Translations under genes and position numbers: made by a program
Assembly (NCBI GenBank): GCA_900555465.1
Contig: USLE01000053.1
Location: forward strand, 1-7,323
Direction: 5' to 3'
Origin: an uncultured Butyricicoccus sp.
GTDB taxonomy: Bacteria > Bacillota > Clostridia > Oscillospirales > Butyricicoccaceae
DNA length: 7,323 bases
In this document: positions 1-5,043 of the stretch, piece by piece
How positions within the stretch are numbered: the first letter of the stretch is position 1
Layout: every line of letters begins with the position of its first letter
The notes under the pieces: model-generated
Seen by the model: only the letters and a program-made list of their open reading frames with translations
Databases searched by the model: none
Told to the model about the DNA's origin: nothing

Positions 1-41
1 GGTATGCACCCTGGGATTTTTTTGCGTCAATCAAGCCAAAA

Positions 42-416
42 TTACTTGAGCTCAACCTTAGCGCCGGCAGCCTCGAGCTTCTCCTTGATCTCGTTCGCCT
101 CAGCCTCCGGAGCAGCCTCCTTGATGGTCTGCGGAGCGGAGTCAACCTTCTCCTTAGCCTCCTTCAGGCCCAGGCCGGTGATCTCGCGGACAACCTTGAT
201 AACGTTGATCTTGGAGGAGCCAGCCTCAACCAGAACAACGTCGAAGTCGGTCTTCGCGTCAGCAGCAGCAGCGCCGTCAGCAGCACCAGCAGCAGCGCCG
301 GCAACAGCAACAGGCGTAGCGGATACGCCGAATTCTTCTTCCAGAGCCTTTACCAGCTCAGAGAGCTCCATAACCTTGAGCTCTTTTACAGCTTCCATAA
401 TCTCAGCAACAGTCAT
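42..416 (-). CDS. rplL: Ribosomal protein bL12 (L7/L12)
   Basis: Ribosomal stalk protein; dimers bind the C-terminal helix of L10 and recruit and stimulate the translational GTPases. The 124-residue length is normal. The N-terminal dimerisation domain (about residues 1-33) is followed by an Ala/Gly-rich flexible hinge (about 35-54) and the globular C-terminal domain (about 57-124), which contains the conserved [12 protein letters not shown] helix used for factor binding. The ATG is preceded by GGAGG nine bases upstream. It lies 45 bases after rplJ and shares its promoter and L10 leader, the usual rplJL arrangement. The hinge DNA is a run of GCA/GCC-type alanine codons, typical of the family. 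The 41 bases beyond the stop at the window edge show no clear terminator, so readthrough to a downstream gene (rpoB in most Firmicutes) is plausible but not visible. Confidence 0.98.
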   Translation of the reverse strand: MTVAEIMEAVKELKVMELSELVKALEEEFGVSATPVAVAGAAAGAADGAAAADAKTDFDVVLVEAGSSKINVIKVVREITGLGLKEAKEKVDSAPQTIKEAAPEAEANEIKEKLEAAGAKVELK

Positions 417-461
417 GGGATTAAACCTCCGTTTAAGTTATTTTTGAAATTGAATTTTGAA

Positions 462-1034
462 TTATTCCGCAGCGGGAGCTTCCTCTGCAGCAGCCTCCTT
501 GGCGGCAACCAGCTCGGCTACCTTCATCTCCTCATTGCCCTCAGCCTTCTTAACGATAGCATCGCAGGCAATAGCAAGCTGCATAATGGGGAAGTTGAAG
601 CTGTACAGAACCTGCGCGATGAGCACTTCCTTGCTCGGCATGTTCGCAAGCTTCTTGACCTCGTCGGCGTCGATTACCTTACCTTCCAGGTAACCGGCCT
701 TGATGGTGAAGTTCTCGTGGGTCTTGGCAAAGTCACCCAGAATCTTGGCGGGCGCGATGACGTCGTCCGTGGTGGAGATCGCCAGAGCGGTGGTGCCGTT
801 CAGGTGTTCGTCCAGCGCCTCGAAGCCCAGCTCCTTGGCAGCAAAGCGGATCAGGGTGTTCTTGATGACAGCGTACTCAACGCCAGCTTCACGCAGCTGA
901 CGGCGCAGCTTGGTATCATCCTCAACGTTGATGCCCTTATAGTCGACCAGCACGCCGGCGGGAGAATTCTTGATCTTCTCTACCAGAGACGCAACCAGAG
1001 CCTTCTTTTCTTCCAGAACTTTTGCATTCGGCAT
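462..1034 (-). CDS. rplJ: Ribosomal protein uL10
   Basis: Base of the ribosomal stalk: binds 23S rRNA near L11 and carries the L7/L12 dimers. In many bacteria the L10-L12 complex also represses its own mRNA. The 190-residue product starts MPNAKVLEEKK and contains the conserved segments around DYKGINVEDDTKLRRQLRE and the KNTLIRFAAKE region. The ATG at 1034 is chosen because AGGAGG lies eight bases upstream; the GTG three codons earlier falls inside that site. It is about 25 residues longer than the roughly 165-residue B. subtilis and E. coli proteins; the extra length is an Ala/Glu-rich tail (about residues 165-190), common in this group as far as I recall. It is the first gene of a two-gene unit with rplL, preceded by an L10-type leader and a consensus promoter. 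Confidence 0.98.
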   Translation of the reverse strand: MPNAKVLEEKKALVASLVEKIKNSPAGVLVDYKGINVEDDTKLRRQLREAGVEYAVIKNTLIRFAAKELGFEALDEHLNGTTALAISTTDDVIAPAKILGDFAKTHENFTIKAGYLEGKVIDADEVKKLANMPSKEVLIAQVLYSFNFPIMQLAIACDAIVKKAEGNEEMKVAELVAAKEAAAEEAPAAE

Positions 1035-1051
1035 CTTTTTCACCTCCTATG

Positions 1052-1093
1052 AAAATAAAAATACCCTCCCGGTGCAAAGACACTGGGAGGGTA
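1052..1093 (-). terminator. Attenuator hairpin in the rplJ leader
   Basis: On the minus strand, 13-base arms (1081-1093 and 1062-1074) form nine pairs (TACCCTCCC with GGGAGGGTA), one A/C mismatch and three more pairs, around a six-base loop. The U-tract TTTTTATTTT (1052-1061) follows directly. It ends only 17 bases before the rplJ start codon. Placement inside the leader fits an attenuator controlled by the L10-binding element upstream, as known for Firmicutes rplJL operons. Confidence 0.88.
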
Positions 1094-1198
1094 CACAGAA
1101 AACCTCATAAAGGATCTAAAAATCATTTCCGTGCTGACCTCGGCGGGCGGCGGGAGCGCCTTTCAAGCCATGCGGCTGCCTGCTGTCTTTGACCAAGC
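1094..1198 (-). promoter_or_regulatory. L10 ribosomal-protein leader (rplJL mRNA)
   Basis: The 5' untranslated RNA between the predicted start of transcription (about 1198) and the attenuator. On the minus strand it contains AAGACAGCAGG (within 1179-1190) and, after a GC-rich stretch, CCGAGGT (1137-1143). These two conserved strands are, from memory, those of the L10(L12)4-binding motif of the L10 leader family. Known role: excess L10-L12 complex binds and favours termination, lowering rplJL expression. The match is by recalled consensus; the covariance model was not run. Confidence 0.82.
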
Positions 1199-1204
1199 TC
1201 TTAT

Positions 1205-1233
1205 ATTATACAGACAGCGATGCAATTTGTCAA
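1205..1233 (-). promoter_or_regulatory. Promoter of rplJL
   Basis: A perfect sigma-70/sigma-A promoter on the minus strand: -35 TTGACA (1228-1233), a 17-base spacer, and -10 TATAAT (1205-1210). The predicted start is near 1198, at the beginning of the L10 leader. It starts nine bases after the stop codon of the Cys-rich gene, so rplJL can be expressed independently of rplKA and of that gene. Confidence 0.92.
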
Positions 1234-1241
1234 GCATAAAT

Positions 1242-1499
1242 TTAAAATTCATCCGGATAGGTATCCGCTTCATCGGGATGCCAGTGCGGCTTGTGGTTAT
1301 ATTCGAGGGACCATTCGCTTTCCGTGAAGTGGCTGCAGGCATCATCCGCGCAAAACGCCGGGCGGCAGACATCCTCGTGGGTGCACAGGCCGTAATCGGT
1401 TTCCCAATAGGAAGAAACGGTGGCGGAGAATGTGTAGAGCTGGTCATAGTATGCACAGTCCTCGCAGCAAAACGCCAGCTTGCCTGCTTTTATCTGCAT
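1242..1499 (-). CDS. Small Cys-rich protein, possible metal binder
   Basis: Not recognised. The 85-residue product starts MQIKAGKLAF. The start is chosen because GAGGAGGG (1507-1514) lies seven bases upstream; a longer reading frame from 1553 would run through the promoter region. It has seven cysteines (11, 12, 15, 39, 45, 50, 55): a CCxxC cluster near the N terminus and a regularly spaced C-x5-C-x4-C-x4-C set, with His41 and His57 beside it. The C-terminal 30 residues are acidic with several Trp, Tyr and His. There is no signal peptide or membrane segment, so it is probably cytoplasmic. The spacing suggests zinc or Fe-S binding, which is inference. It sits between rplA and rplJ, is divergent from an RHH regulator, and has no terminator before the rplJ promoter, so readthrough into rplJL is possible. 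Confidence 0.75.
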   Translation of the reverse strand: MQIKAGKLAFCCEDCAYYDQLYTFSATVSSYWETDYGLCTHEDVCRPAFCADDACSHFTESEWSLEYNHKPHWHPDEADTYPDEF

Positions 1500-1520
1500 A
1501 GCGCAACCCTCCTCATACAT

Positions 1521-1549
1521 AATATACACTATATAGTCACTATATGCAA
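1521..1549 (-). promoter_or_regulatory. Promoter of the Cys-rich gene, repeats in spacer
   Basis: Minus-strand -35 TTGCAT (1544-1549), 17-base spacer, -10 TATATT (1521-1526). The predicted start is near 1514, giving a very short leader that begins at the ribosome binding site. The spacer is occupied by two direct repeats (see the repeat entry), which suggests repression by a bound regulator. The boxes are good but not perfect. Confidence 0.6.
1527..1545. repeat. Two direct repeats CACTATAT, 11 bp apart
   Basis: CACTATAT occurs at 1527-1534 and 1538-1545, a centre-to-centre distance of 11 bp, or one helical turn. Together the repeats fill the space between the -35 and -10 of the Cys-rich gene. 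Tandem half-sites one turn apart are typical of operators bound by ribbon-helix-helix dimers, such as those of MetJ or CopG. The neighbouring RHH gene is the obvious candidate binder; this is inference. Confidence 0.6.
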
Positions 1550-1586
1550 CCAATTACATTAAACTGATTGCACCTGTATAATGTAA
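1545..1586. repeat. Two overlapping inverted repeats at the RHH promoter
   Basis: First, an imperfect inverted repeat with 11-base arms at 1545-1555 and 1562-1572 (9 of 11 positions match; outer part TGCAA/TTGCA). Second, a perfect 8-base inverted repeat, TTACATTA at 1554-1561 and TAATGTAA at 1579-1586. The second pair overlaps both the -35 and the -10 of the RHH gene, and the first covers most of the -35 of the divergent Cys-rich gene. They may be regulator-binding sites, but AT-rich promoter DNA also makes such matches by chance. Confidence 0.45.
1554..1582 (+). promoter_or_regulatory. Promoter of the RHH gene
   Basis: Plus-strand -10 TATAAT (1577-1582) is perfect. The -35, TTACAT (1554-1559), is weak and lies 17 bases upstream. 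Predicted start is near 1589, about 16 bases before the chosen ATG. A weak -35 overlapped by repeats suits an autoregulated gene. Confidence 0.65.
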
Positions 1587-1604
1587 GGCATGGAGGAAGC
1601 TGCT

Positions 1605-1778
1605 ATGTCTGAACCATATTTGAAATATAGAAAGCGTTTCACCTCGTCGCTGAAAAACGAGCTTGTCCCCTTGTTTGATGCACTATCAAAAGAAACAAGG
1701 ATTCCAAAGTCCCGACTGCTTGACGAAGCAATCGAAGATCTGCTGAAAAAGTATCACAGGGACATTCCAAAGGGATAA
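1605..1778 (+). CDS. Ribbon-helix-helix DNA-binding protein
   Basis: A 57-residue protein made almost entirely of one ribbon-helix-helix (MetJ/Arc/CopG-like) fold. It shows a short basic beta strand (about residues 9-15, KRFTSS), a first helix (about 17-31), a turn TRIPKSR, and a second helix (about 34-49, LLDEAIEDLLKKY). It resembles the short RHH_3-type family. Proteins of this kind act as dimers that insert the paired strands into the DNA major groove. The ATG at 1605 is chosen because GGAGGA lies seven bases upstream; the ATG at 1590 would overlap that site and the predicted transcript start. It is divergent from the Cys-rich gene and probably represses that gene and itself through repeats at 1527-1586. 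It could also be a lone antitoxin relative, but the partner does not look like a known toxin. It ends directly in a terminator. Confidence 0.85.
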   Translation: MSEPYLKYRKRFTSSLKNELVPLFDALSKETRIPKSRLLDEAIEDLLKKYHRDIPKG

Positions 1779-1804
1779 AAAGCGCGCCGCACGGCGCGCT
1801 TTTT
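1777..1804. terminator. Bidirectional intrinsic terminator
   Basis: Perfect hairpin: AGCGCGCC (1781-1788), loop GCAC, GGCGCGCT (1793-1800). It is flanked by four A on the left and four T on the right, so it works in either direction. On the plus strand it ends the RHH gene, whose stop codon overlaps its first bases. On the minus strand it backs up the rplA terminator. Confidence 0.9.
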
Positions 1805-1833
1805 CATATCTCTTTGTTTTCCCTGCTATACAG

Positions 1834-1868
1834 AAAAGACACGCCGGGATTTTCCATTCCAGCGTGTC
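1834..1868 (-). terminator. Intrinsic terminator of rplKA
   Basis: On the minus strand, GACACGCTGG (1859-1868) pairs over 10 bp (one wobble) with CCGGCGTGTC (1838-1847) across an 11-base loop, followed by TTTT. It lies 32 bases after the rplA stop codon, so the rplKA transcript likely ends before the inserted Cys-rich/RHH pair. Confidence 0.85.
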
Positions 1869-1900
1869 CTGTCTTTTGAAAATGATTTGCTGTGCGCTGA

Positions 1901-2596
1901 TCAGCCCATCAGCTTCGCCGCGTTAACCTTGACGCCGGGGCCCATCGTGGACGCAACGACGCAGGAGCGGATATACTGGCCCTTGGCAGCAGCCGGCTTG
2001 GCCTTGATGATCGCGCCCATCAGAGCGTCGAAGTTGTCCTGCAGCTTCTCCGCGCCGAAGGAAGCCTTGCCGATCGGGCAGTGGATGATGTTGGTCTTGT
2101 CCAGACGGTACTCGATCTTACCAGCCTTGGACTCCTGGACAGCCTTGGCAACGTCCATCGAAACCGTACCAGCCTTCGGGTTCGGCATCAGGCCCTTAGG
2201 ACCGAGCACGCGGCCCAGACGGCCGACAACGCCCATCATGTCCGGGGTCGCGATAACAACGTCGAACTCGAAGAAGTTTTCCTTCTGGATGCGCTCCATC
2301 AGATCCTCAGCGCCTACGATGTCAGCGCCGGCAGCCAGCGCCTCGTCAGCCTTCGGGCCCTTGGCGAACACCGCTACGCGGACGTTCTTGCCGGTGCCGT
2401 GGGGCAGTACGATCGCGCCGCGGACCTGCTGGTCAGCGTGACGGGAGTCAACGCCCAGCTTAACGTGCAGCTCAACGGTCTCGTCGAACTTGGCCTTCGC
2501 GGTGGAAACAACGGTGGAAAGCGCCTCAGCGGGATCGTACAGCTTGGAGCGGTCGATCGTCTTTGCGCTGTCTACATACTTTTTACCTTTATGCAC
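1901..2596 (-). CDS. rplA: Ribosomal protein uL1
   Basis: Forms the mobile L1 stalk of the 50S subunit, which helps move the deacylated tRNA out of the E site. It also acts as a translational repressor of its own mRNA in many bacteria. The 231-residue length is normal. The family signature [19 protein letters not shown] lies at about residues 125-143, in the insertion domain; the N- and C-terminal halves make up the rRNA-binding domain. The start is GTG at 2594-2596, with AAGGAGG seven bases upstream and the expected [10 protein letters not shown] beginning. It follows rplK after a 104-base gap holding an L1-binding-like site and a hairpin, and ends at an intrinsic terminator. Nothing in the sequence looks damaged. 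Confidence 0.98.
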   Translation of the reverse strand: MHKGKKYVDSAKTIDRSKLYDPAEALSTVVSTAKAKFDETVELHVKLGVDSRHADQQVRGAIVLPHGTGKNVRVAVFAKGPKADEALAAGADIVGAEDLMERIQKENFFEFDVVIATPDMMGVVGRLGRVLGPKGLMPNPKAGTVSMDVAKAVQESKAGKIEYRLDKTNIIHCPIGKASFGAEKLQDNFDALMGAIIKAKPAAAKGQYIRSCVVASTMGPGVKVNAAKLMG

Positions 2597-2612
2597 AATA
2601 AATCCTCCTTAA

Positions 2613-2650
2613 GTGGTAATGCGGGAACAGGCTAAACCTTACCCTCCCAC
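2613..2650 (-). promoter_or_regulatory. Candidate L1-binding site upstream of rplA
   Basis: On the minus strand GTGGGAG (2644-2650) is followed by a short irregular stem and then by CATTACCAC (closing GTGG/CCAC stem; CCAC at 2613-2616), directly before AAGGAGG. A GUGG/CCAC helix with GAG on the 5' side and an asymmetric loop on the 3' side is the recalled form of the mRNA site that mimics the 23S rRNA target of L1. It fits feedback repression by L1. Confidence 0.7.
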
Positions 2651-2676
2651 TTTGACCGCCTGCAAACGCGGTCAAA
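2651..2676 (-). repeat. Hairpin between rplK and rplA
   Basis: Perfect 9-base arms, TTTGACCGC (2651-2659) and GCGGTCAAA (2668-2676), around an 8-base loop. There is no U-tract in the minus direction; the candidate L1 site begins immediately after it. It may serve as a processing or stabilising stem in the rplKA mRNA. Confidence 0.75.
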
Positions 2677-2700
2677 ATCCATTCAGCTTATTTGTAAAAC

Positions 2701-3126
2701 TTATTCCTCGACAGTGATACCCATCGAACGGGCGGTACCCGCGATCATGCTCATCGCAGCCTCGAGAGAAGCAGCGTTCAGGTCGGGCATCTTGGTCTCC
2801 GCGATCTTCTGGCAGTCAGCCTTGGAGAGCTTGGCGACCTTGGTCTTGTTCGGAACAGCGGAACCGGACTCGATGCCGCAGGCCTTCTTGATCAGGACCG
2901 GCGCCGGGGGAGTCTTGGTAACGAAGCTGAACGAACGGTCTGCATAGACCGTGATGATAACCGGGATGATCATGCCGGCATCGTTCTTGGTGCGCTCGTT
3001 GAATTCCTTGGTGAAGGACATGATGTTAACACCGTGCTGGCCGAGGGCCGGACCTACCGGGGGAGCCGGGGTTGCCTTGCCTGCGGGAATCTGGAGCTTG
3101 ATATAACCTACTACTTTCTGTGCCAT
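2701..3126 (-). CDS. rplK: Ribosomal protein uL11
   Basis: Binds the GTPase-associated region of 23S rRNA at the stalk base, together with L10, and takes part in factor binding and the stringent response through RelA. The 141-residue length is exactly usual. The N-terminal domain has the expected proline-rich stretch ([18 protein letters not shown], about residues 13-30). The C-terminal rRNA-binding domain carries the signature [13 protein letters not shown]...GTARSMGI (about 112-137). The ATG at 3126 is chosen over a TTG seven codons upstream, because that TTG precedes the GGAGG and the product then starts [14 protein letters not shown] as in the family. It follows nusG after 277 bases with a hairpin array and a candidate L1 site. 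Confidence 0.98.
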   Translation of the reverse strand: MAQKVVGYIKLQIPAGKATPAPPVGPALGQHGVNIMSFTKEFNERTKNDAGMIIPVIITVYADRSFSFVTKTPPAPVLIKKACGIESGSAVPNKTKVAKLSKADCQKIAETKMPDLNAASLEAAMSMIAGTARSMGITVEE

Positions 3127-3152
3127 GTTGAAAGGTTCCTCCTTCAAAAAAT

Positions 3153-3196
3153 GTGGTGGCTGGCGAGTCCCATCCTATCATTTGAGACTCTCCCAC
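3153..3196 (-). promoter_or_regulatory. Candidate L1-binding site upstream of rplK
   Basis: On the minus strand GTGGGAG (3190-3196) opens a hairpin with inner stem GAGTC/GACTC (3186-3190 with 3165-3169) and an outer GTGG/CCAC pairing. The loop segment ATGATAGGATGGGA resembles the part of 23S rRNA that L1 binds. It lies just before the rplK ribosome binding site. The fit is weaker in the 3' internal loop than at the rplA site. Confidence 0.55.
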
Positions 3197-3201
3197 TTCT
3201 G

Positions 3202-3364
3202 TATAGGGTGCTTCAAAAGCACCCTATATACGTTCGGCCTGCGGCCGAACGATACCCGAATGACGCCGCCCCAGGCGGCTGGGTCGGGGAATCACAAAAT
3301 CGGGCAAAGCTCGATTTTGCGATGCAGTTCACAGAACTGCGGTTTTGATGCCGCCTGACGGCGG
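3202..3364. repeat. Array of six consecutive small hairpins
   Basis: Six inverted repeats with unrelated arms follow one another. H1 is 3202-3228 (12 bp, loop CAA). H2 is 3231-3251 (9 bp, loop TGC). H3 is 3255-3288 (inner 6 bp, loop CCA, plus outer 5 bp). H4 is 3295-3319 (11 positions, one of them a wobble or mismatch, loop AAA). H5 is 3324-3340 (7 bp, loop ACA). H6 is 3351-3364 (5 bp, loop TGAC). Gaps are only 2-10 bases. None has a T-tract, so they are not intrinsic terminators. No open frame or promoter was recognised. On the minus strand the array lies in the presumed nusG-rplK transcript. Confidence 0.85.
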
Positions 3365-3403
3365 AACATATTTCAGTTTGCGGGTCGCATCCGCGGGGAA
3401 AAT

Positions 3404-3940
3404 TTACTCGTCGAGCGTTTCGACCTGATCGAGCTCGAGCTCGACAGGGGTCTCGCGGCCGAACATGGAAACCGTGACGTTTACCTTGTTCTTATCCGGC
3501 TCGACCGACGAAACAACGCCGATAAAGCCTGCCAGCGGGCCGTCGATGACGCGCACGCTGTCGCCAGCGGCGTAGTTCACCTCGATCTCGCGCTTTTCCA
3601 CGCCCATCGCGAGGATCTCGTCCTCGGTCAGCGGGATCGGCTTGGAGCCGCCGGACTTGTCCTGGCCGACAAAGCCGGTGCAGCCGCGGGTGTTGCGGAC
3701 CAGATACCAGGTTTCGTCGGTCATGACCATCTTGACGAGCACGTAGCCGGGGAAGAGCTTGCGCTCGACCTCGCGGCTTTTGCCGTCCTTTACCTCAGTG
3801 ACCGTTTCGGTCGGGATGTTGACGGCGGGGATCAGGTCATGCAGCTTGCGGTTTTCGACCGCTTTCTCGATCGAAGAGGCTACCTTGTTTTCGTAGCCGG
3901 AGTACGTGTGCACCACGTACCATTTTGCAGCGTCTGACAT
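3404..3940 (-). CDS. nusG: Transcription elongation factor NusG
   Basis: Binds the RNA polymerase clamp helices, modulates pausing and termination, and links transcription to translation. The 178-residue length is normal. The N-terminal NGN domain shows WYVVHTYSGYENKV (residues 7-20), FPGYVLVKM (63-71) and WYLVRNTRGCTGFVG (78-92). The C-terminal KOW domain covers about 124-176 with GDSVRVIDGPLAGFIGVV. The ATG follows GGAGG by five bases. It starts 12 bases after secE in the conserved secE-nusG pair and is followed by the hairpin array before rplK. Confidence 0.98.
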   Translation of the reverse strand: MSDAAKWYVVHTYSGYENKVASSIEKAVENRKLHDLIPAVNIPTETVTEVKDGKSREVERKLFPGYVLVKMVMTDETWYLVRNTRGCTGFVGQDKSGGSKPIPLTEDEILAMGVEKREIEVNYAAGDSVRVIDGPLAGFIGVVSSVEPDKNKVNVTVSMFGRETPVELELDQVETLDE

Positions 3941-3952
3941 AATTGCCTCCTT

Positions 3953-4183
3953 TTAGGCGGCGAAATGCGAAAGCAGCGCCTGGACGCCGAGACCGAACAC
4001 GATATCGAGGATCCAGATGAAAATACCGATAACAATGACGCAGGCAATGACGACCAGCGTGTTGTTTACCGTCTGCTGGCGGGTGGGCCAGACGATCTTG
4101 CGGCACTCGCTTTTCAGTTCGCGGAACCACTTGCCAATACGCGCAAAGAACCCGGGCTTCTTCGCCTTGGTTTCTTCAGCCAT
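3953..4183 (-). CDS. secE: Preprotein translocase subunit SecE
   Basis: Clamps and stabilises the SecY channel of the SecYEG translocon in the cytoplasmic membrane. The 76-residue protein is of the short, single-span type common in Firmicutes. A basic cytoplasmic N terminus leads to the conserved amphipathic helix WFRELKSECRKIVWPTRQQ (about residues 19-37), which lies on the membrane, followed by one transmembrane helix (about 42-66). The ATG follows AAGGAAG by seven bases. It sits between rpmG (18-base gap) and nusG (12-base gap), so the three are almost certainly one transcript. Confidence 0.97.
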   Translation of the reverse strand: MAEETKAKKPGFFARIGKWFRELKSECRKIVWPTRQQTVNNTLVVIACVIVIGIFIWILDIVFGLGVQALLSHFAA

Positions 4184-4201
4184 GCAGCTACTTCCTTTCT
4201 C

Positions 4202-4351
4202 TTACTTCGTCTCGCGGTGCAGCGTGTGCTTGCGGCAGAAACGGCAGTACTTGTTCATTTCCAGACGGTCGGGGTTGTTCTTCTTGTTCTTGTTTGTGTC
4301 ATAGTTTCTTTGCTTGCACTCGGTGCAGGCCAGCGTGATCTTAACGCGCAT
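4202..4351 (-). CDS. rpmG: Ribosomal protein bL33, zinc-binding form
   Basis: Small 50S subunit protein near the E site. The 49-residue product begins [13 protein letters not shown] and has two CxxC pairs, Cys9/Cys12 and Cys36/Cys39, which bind one zinc: the 'C+' form, as opposed to the zinc-free paralogue used under zinc limitation in some bacteria. The ATG has AGGAGGTG about eight bases upstream. It is the first gene after the operon promoter and lies 18 bases before secE, the usual rpmG-secE-nusG order in Firmicutes. Confidence 0.97.
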   Translation of the reverse strand: MRVKITLACTECKQRNYDTNKNKKNNPDRLEMNKYCRFCRKHTLHRETK

Positions 4352-4380
4352 AAATAACGGCACCTCCTTTTAATATTCCG

Positions 4381-4414
4381 TCCCATCCCGCGCCCCTTTG
4401 GCGCAGGCGAGGGA
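4381..4414 (-). repeat. Hairpin in the rpmG leader
   Basis: GCGCC (4390-4394) pairs with GGCGC (4400-4404) across a 5-base loop, and TCCC (4381-4384) can pair with GGGA (4411-4414) outside it. No U-tract follows. It lies within the 5' untranslated region of the rpmG operon, upstream of the ribosome binding site. Confidence 0.5.
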
Positions 4415-4473
4415 CTATTTGCCTCCCTCTGTCAGCGTTCCGGCGCCATTCTCCGTGACACACAAAAAATGGG

Positions 4474-4503
4474 CGCAAAAAAAGAACCTGCATAGGTTCT
4501 TTT
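4474..4503 (-). terminator. Terminator-like hairpin, minus orientation
   Basis: Perfect 10-base arms, AAAAGAACCT (4480-4489) and AGGTTCTTTT (4494-4503), around GCAT. On the minus strand seven T end the structure (4477-4483), four of them as part of the stem. It is oriented to stop minus-strand transcripts arriving through ruvX, such as readthrough from the EamA gene. It abuts the -10 of the rpmG promoter, so transcripts from that promoter begin inside its first arm. Confidence 0.7.
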
Positions 4504-4532
4504 AGTATAGCACCGCGGTGGGCGGCGGTCAA
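4504..4532 (-). promoter_or_regulatory. Promoter of rpmG-secE-nusG
   Basis: Minus-strand -35 TTGACC (4527-4532), 17-base spacer, -10 TATACT (4504-4509). The predicted start is near 4497, about 145 bases before rpmG. No other promoter was recognised before rplK, so this one may also serve rplKA. Confidence 0.8.
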
Positions 4533-4572
4533 GGCTTTTTTGCGCAGAAGTTCTGGTTTTTTTGCATTTTTG

Positions 4573-4581
4573 TGATATAAT
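4573..4581 (+). promoter_or_regulatory. Extended -10 promoter of ruvX
   Basis: TGATATAAT: a perfect TATAAT (4576-4581) preceded by the TG of an extended -10. The best -35 is poor (TTCTGG, 4551-4556). The predicted start near 4588 leaves a short leader before the ATG at 4614. Confidence 0.7.
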
Positions 4582-4613
4582 GTATGTTATCCACAATATA
4601 TAGGAGTAAACAT

Positions 4614-5033
4614 ATGCGTATTTTGGGTATTGATTACGGTGACGCCCGCACCGGGCTTTCGGTTTCCGACCCGTCGGGCTTTCTGGCCGGCTCGCCGAGC
4701 GTCATCCACGAATGGAATTACGACAAGCTGGTCGACAAGCTGGTTTCGTTCATCCGGGAAAACAAAATCGAGGAAATCGTGCTCGGCTGGCCGAAAAACA
4801 TGGACGGCTCGGTGGGTGAGCGTGCGCAGAAATGCGAGGCGCTCGCCAAAACGCTCGAGGAGCGCACCGGGCTGCACGTCGTTTTGTGGGATGAGCGCCG
4901 CACCACGGTCGCCGCGCACGACATCCTGCACCAGACGGGCAAGAAGGCCAGAAAGCACCGGCAGACCGTGGACGCGGTCGCAGCCACGCTGATTTTGCAG
5001 GGCTATCTGGACTTTAAGCGCAACCAGAAATGA
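4614..5033 (+). CDS. ruvX: Pre-16S rRNA nuclease / Holliday junction resolvase-like protein
   Basis: YqgF/RuvX family, RNase H-like fold. The E. coli member takes part in maturing the 5' end of 16S rRNA, and other members cut branched DNA. The 139-residue length is typical. Motifs: GIDYGDARTG (residues 5-14, with catalytic Asp7), LGWPKNMDGSVGERA (57-71), LWDERRTT (91-98, Glu94), and KHRQTVDAVAATLILQGYLD (114-133, Asp120). The ATG at 4614 is chosen because AGGAG lies seven bases upstream; an earlier in-frame ATG at 4584 precedes the ribosome binding site. In many Firmicutes this gene sits with alaS and ireB; here it stands alone, divergent from rpmG and convergent with a transporter whose stop is 10 bases away. 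Confidence 0.96.
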   Translation: MRILGIDYGDARTGLSVSDPSGFLAGSPSVIHEWNYDKLVDKLVSFIRENKIEEIVLGWPKNMDGSVGERAQKCEALAKTLEERTGLHVVLWDERRTTVAAHDILHQTGKKARKHRQTVDAVAATLILQGYLDFKRNQK

Positions 5034-5043
5034 CGGCGCGCGC

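Noticed and set aside
1..41. Terminator or start of rpoB after rplL
   Set aside because: The 41 bases contain a run of A/T but no clear hairpin and no start of a reading frame that could be supported.
444..1052. Plus-strand open frame of 202 codons antisense to rplJ
   Set aside because: No start signals, and it exactly mirrors rplJ.
1131..1562. Plus-strand open frame of 143 codons over the Cys-rich gene and the L10 leader
   Set aside because: It crosses the rplJ promoter and leader, has no ribosome binding site, and its translation resembles no family I know. The minus-strand frame has a good ribosome binding site and promoter.
3034..3358. Plus-strand open frames across the hairpin array
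   Set aside because: They run from inside antisense rplK through the hairpins and match nothing recognisable.
3202..3364. CRISPR-like array
   Set aside because: The units share no common repeat sequence and have no spacers of constant length; they are independent hairpins.
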